A stretch of 64,000 nucleotides of DNA from Halomonas halophila. Its GTDB lineage: Bacteria > Pseudomonadota > Gammaproteobacteria > Pseudomonadales > Halomonadaceae. Position numbers and translations under genes: made by a program. Shown one piece after another: positions 43,842-54,674 of the stretch (its first letter is position 1; each line of letters opens with the position of its first letter). Below the pieces are notes generated by a model. That model did no database searches. It had not been told where the DNA came from and saw only the letters and a program-made list of their open reading frames with translations. Location of the stretch: positions 682,001-746,000 of the forward strand of contig NZ_CP129121.1 in the NCBI RefSeq assembly GCF_030406665.1, read 5' to 3'.

Positions 43842-44891
43842 TCAGGGGCAGCTTTCGCCGATCAGCAGCTCGGTGGCCAGCAGCCGGGGGCTGGCAGGCT
43901 CCAGCCCCAGCACCATGCGTGCCGCGATGCGGCCCTTCTCGACGCTGTCCTGGCGCACCGTGGTCAGCCGCGGCGAGCGGTACTGGCCTTCGGCGATGCC
44001 GTCGAACCCGGTGATGCGCAGATCCTCGGGAATGCGAATGCCACGCCGTTCGGCCAGGGTCAGTACCGTCAGGGCGATGCGGTCGGACATGCACAGCAGC
44101 AGGTCGGGCCGCTCCTCGTCGGGGAGGTCGAGAATCGCCTCGATCACCGGGGTGCAGACATCGAAGGTGTTCTCCTCGATGTTCCACATCGGCAGCGTGG
44201 CGGGATCGATATCGTGCTCGGCGAAGGCCTGGAAGAAGCCGTCCAGGCGTGCGCGGGTGATGGTCTGATCCGCCGACAGCAGTGTCTGGTCGTCGCCGAT
44301 GCGACCGTTGCAGGCCTGCTCGGTGAGGCGCAGGTTGATGATGCCGGCGCGACGCGGCGGACTCCTCAGCGCATGACAAGCGATGGCATGTGCCGCGGGC
44401 GCGTTGTCCACATGGACGCTGGCCTGACCCGAGATGTCGAAGTCCACCGCCACCTGGGGCCGTTGCGAGGGCAGGTCGCCGAGCAGCGATGGGCTGGGCA
44501 TCAGGCCGTAGACGATGAAACCGTCAGCGATGCTCGCCGAGCCCGGCATGCGATCGTTCGCCTGTCGCCCGGATAGCAGCAGCAGGGTGTGGCCATGGGC
44601 GTCCAGCACCTCGGCGATGCCCGACAGCAGTTCGCTGGCCACGGCATCGTTGAGGCTGTAGGTCAGGCTCTCGGCGAGCAGTACCGCGACGATCTGCGAA
44701 CGGCCGGTACGCAGGCTGCGCGCCTTGGCGTCGGGGCCGCGGTAGCCCAGCTGGCGGGCCTCGGTGAGGATCCGTTCGCGCAGGTCCTGGGACAGCTGGT
44801 CCGGGCGGTTGAAGGCGTTGGACACGCTGGCCGTGGATACGCCGAGGTGTTGGGCCAGCTCCTTCAGGGTGATGCGGCGTGACGAAGACAC
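43842..44891 (-). CDS. LacI-family regulator of the alpha-glucoside operon
   Basis: A 349-residue LacI-type repressor. The helix-turn-helix ITLKELAQHLGVSTASVSNAFNRPDQLS is followed by the effector domain (IVAVLLAESLTYSLNDAVASELLSGIAEVL, LLLCMSDRIALTVLTLAE, ITGFDGIAEGQYRSPRLTTV). It starts at a GTG and is transcribed in the same direction as the ABC/GH13 genes, 171 bases beyond the last of them. A degenerate form of the operator found in the transporter promoter lies 40 bases before it, consistent with autoregulation. Likely inducer: an alpha-glucoside such as maltose or trehalose. Confidence 0.88.
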   Translation of the reverse strand: MSSSRRITLKELAQHLGVSTASVSNAFNRPDQLSQDLRERILTEARQLGYRGPDAKARSLRTGRSQIVAVLLAESLTYSLNDAVASELLSGIAEVLDAHGHTLLLLSGRQANDRMPGSASIADGFIVYGLMPSPSLLGDLPSQRPQVAVDFDISGQASVHVDNAPAAHAIACHALRSPPRRAGIINLRLTEQACNGRIGDDQTLLSADQTITRARLDGFFQAFAEHDIDPATLPMWNIEENTFDVCTPVIEAILDLPDEERPDLLLCMSDRIALTVLTLAERRGIRIPEDLRITGFDGIAEGQYRSPRLTTVRQDSVEKGRIAARMVLGLEPASPRLLATELLIGESCP

Positions 44892-44930
44892 GGGATGGCT
44901 CGCTTCTCTGGCGGCGATACAGGGTCGCCT

Positions 44931-44944
44931 CTGAATCGATTTAG
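44931..44944. promoter_or_regulatory. LacI-type operator, degenerate (CTGAATCGATTTAG)
   Basis: Two mismatches from CTTAATCGATTAAG, found at 52753-52766. It is 40 bases before the LacI start. Confidence 0.6.
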
Positions 44945-45062
44945 TTAGGGGCCTATCCTAGCCGCCCCTGGCGGCGATGAACAGTGACCGAGGGCCGCTT
45001 CATCGGCAGTATGCCCGCCCGTGCCATGGCGCGGGCGGCATGGTGAGCGGCGCCGTACGGCG

Positions 45063-46709
45063 TCAGGCCCAGGCCAGCCAGGCGGCGGTACCCGGTCTCA
45101 GGCTCAGCTTGCGTTCCTTCAGGGCAGGAGACGGCATGCCTGGCAGGTCGAGGGCGCGGCCCTCCTCGGGGCCGGCATCCAGCGCCTCGAGGTCGATCTC
45201 GATCGGTGCATCGCCATGGCCGAGATGTGCCAGGCACAGCAGGCGCTGGCCGCCCCGAGTGCGGATCACGCCGAAGACCTCGTCGGGCAGGGCCTCGGGA
45301 GCGATCAGCTGCTGGTCGCCCTGACGCAGGAGGTCGCTGTCGGCGCGCCGCCGGAGCAGCTGGCGGACCCGGTTCAGCAGGCTGTCGGCGTCCTTGTCCT
45401 GTCGTGCCACGGCCAGCGGCCGGTGACGCGACTCGATCGGCAGCCAGGGAGTGGCGCCTGCGTCACAGAAGCCGCCGTTGGCGGCCTCGTTCCATACCAT
45501 CGGGGTGCGGCAGCCATCCCGGCCCTTGACCTCCGGCCACAGGTTGATGCCGAACGGGTCCTGCAGGTCCTCATAGGCCAGCTCGGCCTCGGGCAGGCCC
45601 AGCTCCTCACCCTGATAGAGGCACAGGCTGCCGCGTAGCGAACAGAGCACCGTCAGTGCCAGCAGGGCGCGTTCCTGGCCCCAGCTGCTGGCGCTGCGCT
45701 GGACGTCGTGGTTGGAAAGTGCCCAGCAGGGCCAGGTGTCGTCGCCGAGTTCGGCGAGGCGCGCCAGGACGTCGTGGAGCTCGCGCGCCTCACCGGTGCT
45801 GTCCAGCAGGTCGAAGGTATAGGCCATGTGCAGGCGCGATTCGCCGGCGGTGTAGGCGGCCATGGTCGGCAGCGGATCGTTGCCGCCGATCTCGCCCACG
45901 GTGGTCGAGCCCGGGTATTCGTCGAGCAGGGCACGGACACGCTCGAGGAACGCCAGATTCTCGGGCTGTTCGATGTTGTGTCGCTGGCACTGGTAGCTCT
46001 GCGGGTTGCCGGGCCGGCGTTGCGCAAGAGGCATCGGCGGATTGTCGGTGAGGGCGCGATCGTGGAAGTAGTAATTGACCACGTCGAAGCGGAAGCCATC
46101 GACGCCGAGTTCCAGCCAGAAGCGCAGGTTGTCGAGCTGCGCCTGCTGCACCTCGGGGTGGTGGAAATTGAGGTCCGGCTGGCTGGGCAGGAAGTTGTGC
46201 AGGTAGTACTGCCGGCGCCGGGCATCGAAGGTCCAGGCGCGACCGCTGAAGGCCGCCATCCAGTTGTTGGGCGGATTGCCATCGGGCTCGGGGTCGGCCC
46301 AGACGTACCAGTCGGCCCTGGGATTGGTGCGGTCCTGGCGGCTCTCCTGGAACCAGGCGTGCCGGTCGGAGCTGTGCGACAGCACCTGGTCGATGATCAC
46401 CCGCAGCTCGAGTTCGTGGGCGCGATCGATCAGCGTGCGGAAGTCGCCGAGCGTGCCGAACATCGGGTCGACGTCGCGATAGTCGCTGACGTCGTAGCCG
46501 AAGTCGTCCATCGGCGAGGTGAAGAAGGGCGACAGCCAGATGGCGTCGACATTGAGGCTCGCCACGTGCTCGAGCCTCTCGGTGATGCCCTGGAGATCAC
46601 CGATGCCGTCGCCGTTGGCGTCCATGAAGCTGCGTGGATAGATCTGGTAGAGGGTGGCGCCGCGCCACCAGTCGTGTCGAGCGTCGTGCTGGTCGTGAGA
46701 TAACGGCAT
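45063..46709 (-). CDS. GH13 alpha-glucosidase (oligo-1,6-glucosidase/GH13_23 type), copy 1
   Basis: A 548-residue cytoplasmic glycoside hydrolase with no signal peptide. DWWRGATLYQIYPRSFMDANGDGIGDLQGI opens the barrel. Catalytic residues are Asp209 in DGFRFDVVN, Glu273 in TTVGEIGGND and Asp335 in LSNHDVQR. It hydrolyses imported alpha-glucosides to glucose. It is the last gene of the importer operon, 69 bases after the ATPase gene. GH13_23 enzymes can prefer alpha-1,4 or alpha-1,6 bonds; the preference cannot be called. Confidence 0.92.
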   Translation of the reverse strand: MPLSHDQHDARHDWWRGATLYQIYPRSFMDANGDGIGDLQGITERLEHVASLNVDAIWLSPFFTSPMDDFGYDVSDYRDVDPMFGTLGDFRTLIDRAHELELRVIIDQVLSHSSDRHAWFQESRQDRTNPRADWYVWADPEPDGNPPNNWMAAFSGRAWTFDARRRQYYLHNFLPSQPDLNFHHPEVQQAQLDNLRFWLELGVDGFRFDVVNYYFHDRALTDNPPMPLAQRRPGNPQSYQCQRHNIEQPENLAFLERVRALLDEYPGSTTVGEIGGNDPLPTMAAYTAGESRLHMAYTFDLLDSTGEARELHDVLARLAELGDDTWPCWALSNHDVQRSASSWGQERALLALTVLCSLRGSLCLYQGEELGLPEAELAYEDLQDPFGINLWPEVKGRDGCRTPMVWNEAANGGFCDAGATPWLPIESRHRPLAVARQDKDADSLLNRVRQLLRRRADSDLLRQGDQQLIAPEALPDEVFGVIRTRGGQRLLCLAHLGHGDAPIEIDLEALDAGPEEGRALDLPGMPSPALKERKLSLRPGTAAWLAWA

Positions 46710-46778
46710 GCGCGTCTCCAGAGACGGGAGCCGGGGCTCCCGTCACCAAGGGAAAGGAAGGGTGAGGAGGGCGTCGGT

Positions 46779-47885
<1,107 letters not shown>

Positions 47886-47931
47886 CTGGCGACTCCTCGC
47901 CGGCCCCCGGGGCCGGCGTTGTTGTGTAGTG

Positions 47932-49554
47932 TTAACGGTCGAGCTGGAGAAAGGCGGCCTGGTAGGGCGGCAGGGTCAGCGTCGCGCCGTCCAGATCGGC
48001 GGTGAAACCATGACCGCCGAGCAGGGGGCCGGCCATCGGCAGTGTCGTGCTACGCGTCTCGTCGTCCAGGTTGAAGACGCACAGCAGCGTCTCCTCGCCT
48101 CTCTTGCGGAGGAAACCGAGCAGGTCCTGGCCGACGTCGACCAGTTCGAGGTCGCCGTCGACCAGCGCCGGGTGTTCGCGGCGGAACGCCAGTAGCCGAC
48201 GGGTGGCATTGAGCACCGAGGCGGCGTCATCCTGCTGGCGCGCCACGGCCAGCGGCAGATGGCGGGCGTCGACCGGCAGCCACGGCTCCACGGCCTCGGC
48301 GGTGAAGCCGGCCCGCGGCGCATCGGTCCAGGGCATCGGCGTGCGGCAGCCGTCGCGGCCCTTGAATTCCGGCCACAGCACCTTGCCGTAGGGATCCTGG
48401 ATACGCTCGAAGGGCACCTCGGCCTCGGGCAGTCCCAGCTCCTCGCCCTGGTAGAGGCAGACGCTGCCGCGCAGCGACAGCACCATCGCCAGCGCCACCT
48501 TGGGATAGGCCAGCGGGTCCTCGTCGGCGCCCCAGCGCGTCGCGCTTCTCACCACGTCGTGGTTGGACAGCGCCCAGCATGGCCAGGCGTCGCCGGCCAG
48601 ACGCTGGAAGCGTTCGATCACTTCGCGGATATAGGCCGGCGAGTGGGGGTCGTTGAGCAGGTCGAAGCCGTAGGCCATGTGCAGCTTGTCGCCGCCGGCG
48701 GTGTACTCGGCCATGCGCTCGAGGGGGTTGTCATCGCCGATCTCGCCCACCGTGGTGGTACCGGGGAACTCGTCCATCAGCGCGCGCAGCTCGCGCAGGA
48801 AGTCGAGGTTCTCCGGGCGGCTCAGGTCATAGACGTGGCGCTGCCAGGTGTAGGGATTGCTGTCCGGGGCGCCCAGGGTCTTGGCCGCGCCCGCCGGCAC
48901 CGGCGGGTTGTCGCGCAGCTCGGTGTCATGGAAGTAGAAGTTGACGGTGTCCAGGCGGAAGCCGTCGACGCCGAGTTCCAGCCAGAAGCGCAGGTTGTCC
49001 AGCTGGGCCTTCCTGACCTCCGGGTGATGGAAGTTCAGGTCCGGCTGGCTTGCCAGGAAATTGTGCAGGTAGTACTGGCGGCGCCGGGAGTCGAAGGTCC
49101 AGGCCGAGCCGCCGAAGATCGACAGCCAGTTGTTGGGCGGCGTGCCGTCGGGTCTGGGGTCGGCCCACACGAACCAGTCGGCCCTGGGGTTGGTGCGGTC
49201 CTGGCGGCTCTCCCGGAACCAGGGATGCTGATCCGAGGCATGGCTGATCACCTGGTCGATCATCACCTTCAGGCCCAGGGCATGGGCACGGGCCAGCAGG
49301 GCCTTGAAGTCGTCCAGGCTGCCGAACATCGGGTCGACATCGCGGTAGTCGCTGACGTCGTAGCCGAAGTCGGCCATCGGCGAGGTGAAGAAGGGCGACA
49401 GCCAGATGCCATCGACGCCCAGGCTCGCCACGTAGTCGAGCTTCTCGGTGATGCCGGCCAGGTCGCCGATGCCGTCGCCGTTGGCGTCCATGAAGCTGCG
49501 CGGGTAGATCTGGTAGATGACGCCGCCGCGCCACCAGCTCAGGTTGTCTTGCAT
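47932..49554 (-). CDS. GH13 alpha-glucosidase, copy 2
   Basis: A 540-residue GH13_23-type enzyme. SWWRGGVIYQIYPRSFMDANGDGIGD opens it; catalytic Asp202 is in DGFRLDTVN, with TTVGEIGDDN (Glu) and LSNHDVVR (Asp) in the usual places. The ATG at 49554 has AAGGA 8 bases upstream; 49575 is an alternative start. It lies between the inner permease gene and the ATPase gene. Strong resemblance to copies 1 and 3 points to duplication within the group. Confidence 0.92.
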   Translation of the reverse strand: MQDNLSWWRGGVIYQIYPRSFMDANGDGIGDLAGITEKLDYVASLGVDGIWLSPFFTSPMADFGYDVSDYRDVDPMFGSLDDFKALLARAHALGLKVMIDQVISHASDQHPWFRESRQDRTNPRADWFVWADPRPDGTPPNNWLSIFGGSAWTFDSRRRQYYLHNFLASQPDLNFHHPEVRKAQLDNLRFWLELGVDGFRLDTVNFYFHDTELRDNPPVPAGAAKTLGAPDSNPYTWQRHVYDLSRPENLDFLRELRALMDEFPGTTTVGEIGDDNPLERMAEYTAGGDKLHMAYGFDLLNDPHSPAYIREVIERFQRLAGDAWPCWALSNHDVVRSATRWGADEDPLAYPKVALAMVLSLRGSVCLYQGEELGLPEAEVPFERIQDPYGKVLWPEFKGRDGCRTPMPWTDAPRAGFTAEAVEPWLPVDARHLPLAVARQQDDAASVLNATRRLLAFRREHPALVDGDLELVDVGQDLLGFLRKRGEETLLCVFNLDDETRSTTLPMAGPLLGGHGFTADLDGATLTLPPYQAAFLQLDR

Positions 49555-49580
49555 GATCGGGGTCCTTGATGACATGAGGC

Positions 49581-50419
49581 CTATCCCTTGACGGCGCCGG
49601 CGGTGAGGCCGGAGACGATGCGGCGCTGGAAGATCATCACCAGGATGACCAGCGGCACGGTGACGGTGACCGAAGCGGCCATGATCGGGCCCCAGGGCAG
49701 CTCGTGCTGGCTGCCGCCGGAGATCAGGGCAATCGCCACCGGCACGGTGCGCTGGTCGTCGGTGAGGGTGAAGGTCAGGGCGAACAGGAACTCGTTCCAG
49801 GCGGCGATGAAGGCCAGCAGTCCGGTGGTCGCCATGGCGGGCCACATCAGCGGCAGGAATACCTTGGTGATGGTCACCCAAGGGGTGGCGCCGTCCATGA
49901 TCGCGGCCTCCTCCAGCTCCATGGGCAGCTGGCGCATGAAAGTGGTCAGCACCCAGACGGTGAAGGGCAGGGTGAAGATGGTGTAGCTCAGGATCAGGCC
50001 GCCCGGGTTGTTGTAGAGGTTCAACGCGCGGATCACCTCGAACAGGCCGGAGAGCACCGCCACCTGGGGGAACATCGATACCCCGAGGATGGTCAGCATC
50101 ACCGTGGCGCGGCCGCGGAAGCGCACCCGGCCCAGGGCGTAGGAGGCGGTGATCCCCAGCAGCAGGGCGATGACCACCACCGACACCGAGATGAGGATGG
50201 AATTGAAGATGGCGCGCACGAAGCTCTTCTGGGTGAAGATCTGCACGTAGTTGCTGACGTCCACCGACGACAGCCAGAAATCGACCCGGAACAGCTCGCT
50301 CGAGGGCTTCAGCGAGGTGATCACGGCGTAGTAGAAGGGAAAGATGGCGTAGACCATCACCACGGCGATCAGGGCGTAGAGGCCGACGCGCTTGGCGAGT
50401 TTCATCAGCTGATACTGGT

Positions 50420-50423
<4 letters not shown>
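49581..50423 (-). CDS. Sugar ABC permease, MalG-like
   Basis: A 280-residue permease with six membrane segments. The ATPase-coupling EAA loop is ELEEAAIMDGATPWVTITKVFLPLMWPAM. Forms the channel with the 324-residue partner encoded upstream, overlapping by 4 bases. Sequence style fits importers for trehalose/maltose or other alpha-glucosides (ThuG/AglG group). Confidence 0.9.
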
Positions 50424-51394
<971 letters not shown>

Positions 51395-51406
51395 GTCGAC
51401 CTCCGG

Positions 51407-52675
51407 TTACCAGCGACGACGCTTGATGCGTGACAGCTCGCTGTCCAGCTCGGCGACGGCATCGGCGCCGTCCTGTTCGTCGGTGAGCACGCCGTGCGCG
51501 GCGTTGAAGAAGGCGTTGCTGACACGGCCGTAGTTGTCGCCGGTGACGGCGGAGGGGCGGGCCACGGCGTTGGTGAAGGTGTCGTAGAGGGTGCCGAAGA
51601 AGGGCACGGCCTCGAGGACTTCCTCGTCGGCGTAGAGCGAAGTGAGCGTCGGGTTGTAGGCCGCCTCGATGGCGCGCCGCTTCTGTTCGGCCTCGCCGGT
51701 CAGGTAGGCCACCAGATCGGCGGCGAGCTCGGGATTCTCGCTGTACTTCGACACCGCGAGGTTCCACCCGCCCAGCGTGGCCGCGCTCTCTCCATTCGGC
51801 CCGTGGGGCAGCTTGACCACGCCGACCTTGCCGGCCACCTCGCTGTCCTCGCTCTGGGCCAGCGACCAGGCATAGGGCCAGTTGCGCATGAACACGGCGT
51901 TGCCCGACTGGAAGATGCCGCGGGCCTCCTCCTCGGTGTAGTTCAGGGCGCCCCGCGGGGTGATCTCGCCGATCCAGCTCGCGGCCAGGTCCAGCGCCGT
52001 GGCGGCATTCTCGTTGTCGATGGTGATCTCGCCGTCGGCATCGACGAGGGTGCCGCCGCCGTGGCTCGCCACCCACTCCAGGGCGTTACAGGTCAGCCCC
52101 TCGTAGGCGCGGCCCTGGAAGACGTAGCCCCATAGCTTGTCGTTGCCCGCCTCGCGTTCGGCGGCCTGGATCTCGACGGCGATATCGGTCAGCTGCTGCC
52201 AGGTCTCGGGCGGCGCGACGCCGTGCTTTTCGAGCAGATCCTTGCGGTAGTAGAGCACGCCGGCATCGGTGAACCAGGGCATCGCCACCAGCCGGTCGTC
52301 GACGGTGTTGTTGGCGACGATGGTCTCGAAGTGGCCCTCGGCGGCATCCTCGCCGAGCGTCTCCTCGAGATCGATCAGGTGGTTGGCCAGCAGGCCCGGC
52401 CAGACCACGTCGATCTGCAGCACGTCGATATCGCCGGAGCGCGCCGACAGGATCTGCTGGTAGAGCGACAGCCGCTCGGTGGAGGAGTTGGGCGTGGAGA
52501 CGATTTCCACGTCGTGGCCGGTCTCGTTCTCCCAGGCCTCGACGCCCTGCTCGCAGAGCGTGAGTTCGGCGCCGACCGCGCCGCAGGAAATGGTCAGCTC
52601 GGCCGACAGGGCCGGAGCGGCGCCTGCCGTGCCCAGCAGGGTGAGTCCAGAGGCGATCAGGAACTTGCGTTGCAT
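51407..52675 (-). CDS. Sugar ABC substrate-binding protein (ThuE/trehalose-maltose type)
   Basis: A 422-residue periplasmic protein with a signal peptide (cut near LSA-EL). ELTISCGAVGAELTLCEQGVEAWENETGHDVEIVSTPNS and IDVLQIDVVWPGLLANHLIDL resemble trehalose/maltose-binding proteins. It leads the operon binding protein, two permeases, GH13, ATPase, GH13. GAGGA lies before the ATG. Its promoter has a perfect 16-bp LacI-type operator 77 bases upstream. Confidence 0.9.
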   Translation of the reverse strand: MQRKFLIASGLTLLGTAGAAPALSAELTISCGAVGAELTLCEQGVEAWENETGHDVEIVSTPNSSTERLSLYQQILSARSGDIDVLQIDVVWPGLLANHLIDLEETLGEDAAEGHFETIVANNTVDDRLVAMPWFTDAGVLYYRKDLLEKHGVAPPETWQQLTDIAVEIQAAEREAGNDKLWGYVFQGRAYEGLTCNALEWVASHGGGTLVDADGEITIDNENAATALDLAASWIGEITPRGALNYTEEEARGIFQSGNAVFMRNWPYAWSLAQSEDSEVAGKVGVVKLPHGPNGESAATLGGWNLAVSKYSENPELAADLVAYLTGEAEQKRRAIEAAYNPTLTSLYADEEVLEAVPFFGTLYDTFTNAVARPSAVTGDNYGRVSNAFFNAAHGVLTDEQDGADAVAELDSELSRIKRRRW

Positions 52676-52751
52676 GGCGTATCCTCGTCACTTGTTGTTG
52701 TCGCGTTCCGGCACGGCGATGGCGCATGGAAGCCTGGCCTGCCAGGACGTG

Positions 52752-52767
52752 TCTTAATCGATTAAGA
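52752..52767. promoter_or_regulatory. LacI-type operator (TCTTAATCGATTAAGA)
   Basis: A perfect 16-bp palindrome with central CG, 77 bases before the binding-protein gene. The probable repressor is the LacI protein at 43.8 kb. Confidence 0.85.
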
Positions 52768-52931
52768 TCTGCGCTCAGTTAAGCGATGCGGAGACGGCGG
52801 TGCAACCTAGACTTTGGTCGTGAAAATGGCGACCTTCGACGTTAAAACTTGTTTATTTACTACTTTTTGATGTCTCTCGTCGGGTTTTAGACATAAGTCG
52901 TGTGTTTTTCGCGTTACATTCCAACTACTGT

Positions 52932-52945
52932 CTTAAACGATTAAG
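52932..52945. promoter_or_regulatory. LacI-type operator, second copy (CTTAAACGATTAAG)
   Basis: One mismatch to the perfect site, 179 bp from it centre to centre, 106 bases before the porin gene. Confidence 0.78.
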
Positions 52946-53050
52946 TCCGGATGCCCGGAGCTGCCCGGCACCGCTCAACGGCTGGGCAGGGCGTCGGTTC
53001 GCCGGACGCGATCGAGATCTCACGCGACAACAACAAAGGCATTGATCACG

Positions 53051-54568
53051 ATGACAATTCCGACCCAACGCCCGCGCAAGTCACCGCTCGTCATGGCCGT
53101 TGCCGCCGCCGCCCTGAGTGCCAGCGGGCTGGCCAGTGCCCAGGCCTCGAGCGACCTCGAGGCTCGCCTGGCCGAGCTCGAGCAACGCATCGTCGCCGCC
53201 GAACAGCGTGCCGCGGCCGCCGAGCGACGCGCCGACGAGGCCGAGCAGGAGATGGCCGAGCAGCTGTCCGACGAGGATCTGGAGGCCCGACTGGCCGCCG
53301 TGGAGCGCCAGGCCAGCGGTGAGGAGGGCTTCTCCTTCAACGCCTACGCCCGCTCGGGGCTGCTGATCGGTGACGGTGGCAAGAGCGCCGAGGGTGGCCC
53401 CTATCTGACGCCGGCGGGCGGTCAGGGCGGCGCCGTGGGACGCCTGGGCAACGAGCCGGATACCTACGCCGAGGCGATCCTCAACTACAAGATGCGCTTC
53501 GACAACGGTGCCAAGGCGCATTACCGCACCATGATCGCCGACGGGGTGCAGACCAGTAATGATTGGACGTCCGACGAGTCCAGTCTCAACGTGCGCCAGG
53601 TCTACGCCGAGTTCAGCGACCTGCCGAGCTTCACCGGTGCCTTCGAGAATGCCTCCATCTGGGCCGGCAAGCGCTTCGACCGCGACAACTTCGATATCCA
53701 CTGGCTCGACAGCGACGTCATCTTCCTGGCCGGTACCGGTGGCGGCATCTATGACATGCAGCTGGCCGACAACTGGACGTCGAACCTGTCCCTCTACGGA
53801 CGCAGCTTCACCGATTTCCCGGTCGACAGCATGAATCCGGCAGAGGACACCGGCAGCACCGATAACCTGATCCTGACCTCCAACAACTATGTCGGTAACT
53901 GGCAGTGGATGATCAGCGGCATGAGCGCCACCGACAACGAAGAGCGTCTGACCGAAGGCAATGTCGATGCCGCGGATGACGGCGTCCACACCATGGTCGC
54001 CTACCATGGCGATGATTTCTTCGGCCTCAGCGACGGCAGCTTCAAGGCCGCGGTGCTGCATGGCCAGGGCCTCGGCGCCGAGACCAAGAGCCTCGGTTCC
54101 AACGGCAACCTGAGTGAGGATGCCACCGCGACCCGCCTCGCGCTGTACGGCACCACCTATCTGGCGCCCCGCTGGCGCGTGGCGCCGGCCATCCTGGCCG
54201 AGACCAGCGAGGATCGTTACGTCGAGGGTGACCGGTATGACTGGGCGACCTTCAACGTGCGTCTGGCCAACGAGCTGACCGAGAACTTCGAGATGCAGTA
54301 CGAGGGCAGCTACCAGTGGATGGACCTCTCCCCAGAGGGTTATGGGGGCAACAACTCGGCCGAGGGGAGCTATACCAAGTTCACCATTGCCCCGACCTTC
54401 AAGCCCCAGGTGGGCGGCTTCTGGCAGCGTCCGGAGATTCGCCTGTTCGCCTCCTGGAGCGACTGGGACGAGGAGCTCAACGGCTACTCCGGGGATGATG
54501 CCCTCGGCAGCGACGGCTTCACCGGCGATGAGTGGACCTTCGGCGTGCAGAGCGAGGTCTGGTTCTGA
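53051..54568 (+). CDS. Maltoporin/ScrY-like carbohydrate porin
   Basis: A 505-residue outer-membrane porin. A signal peptide (cut near ASA-QA) is followed by a coiled-coil stretch (about 35-90, repeats of EQRAAAAERRADEAEQ), as in ScrY, and then a barrel ending in VQSEVWF with terminal Phe. FNAYARSGLLIGDGGK, SIWAGKRFDRDNFDIHWLDS match LamB-type porins. It supplies alpha-glucosides to the divergent ABC importer, and both share LacI operators. The ATG at 53051 is preferred to TTG 53042 on spacing from AAAGG. Confidence 0.9.
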   Translation: MTIPTQRPRKSPLVMAVAAAALSASGLASAQASSDLEARLAELEQRIVAAEQRAAAAERRADEAEQEMAEQLSDEDLEARLAAVERQASGEEGFSFNAYARSGLLIGDGGKSAEGGPYLTPAGGQGGAVGRLGNEPDTYAEAILNYKMRFDNGAKAHYRTMIADGVQTSNDWTSDESSLNVRQVYAEFSDLPSFTGAFENASIWAGKRFDRDNFDIHWLDSDVIFLAGTGGGIYDMQLADNWTSNLSLYGRSFTDFPVDSMNPAEDTGSTDNLILTSNNYVGNWQWMISGMSATDNEERLTEGNVDAADDGVHTMVAYHGDDFFGLSDGSFKAAVLHGQGLGAETKSLGSNGNLSEDATATRLALYGTTYLAPRWRVAPAILAETSEDRYVEGDRYDWATFNVRLANELTENFEMQYEGSYQWMDLSPEGYGGNNSAEGSYTKFTIAPTFKPQVGGFWQRPEIRLFASWSDWDEELNGYSGDDALGSDGFTGDEWTFGVQSEVWF

Positions 54569-54600
54569 CCCGCGCCTGGTCGAGCGCTGTTTCGATGCTT

Positions 54601-54628
54601 GCCCGCGACCGAGGTCGCGGGCGTTTTG
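54601..54628 (+). terminator. Rho-independent terminator after the porin gene
   Basis: GCCCGCGACC-GA-GGTCGCGGGC followed by GTTTTG. Confidence 0.85.
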
Positions 54629-54674
54629 CATGAGGTCGATGCCACCTTCCCCTTGTCCATCGGGAGTCTGATTC

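Larger units (their letters stand above)
52676..53050. promoter_or_regulatory. Divergent promoter between alpha-glucoside ABC operon and porin
   Basis: 375 bases with an AT-rich middle (52830-52935). A perfect palindrome (52752-52767) and a one-mismatch relative (52932-52945) flank it, one near each gene. Nothing else is seen. Confidence 0.75.

Noticed and set aside
45011..45041. GC-rich inverted repeat ATGCC-GCCCG / CGGGC-GGCAT after the first GH13 gene
   Set aside because: It has no T-run in either direction and imperfect pairing, so I did not call it a terminator.
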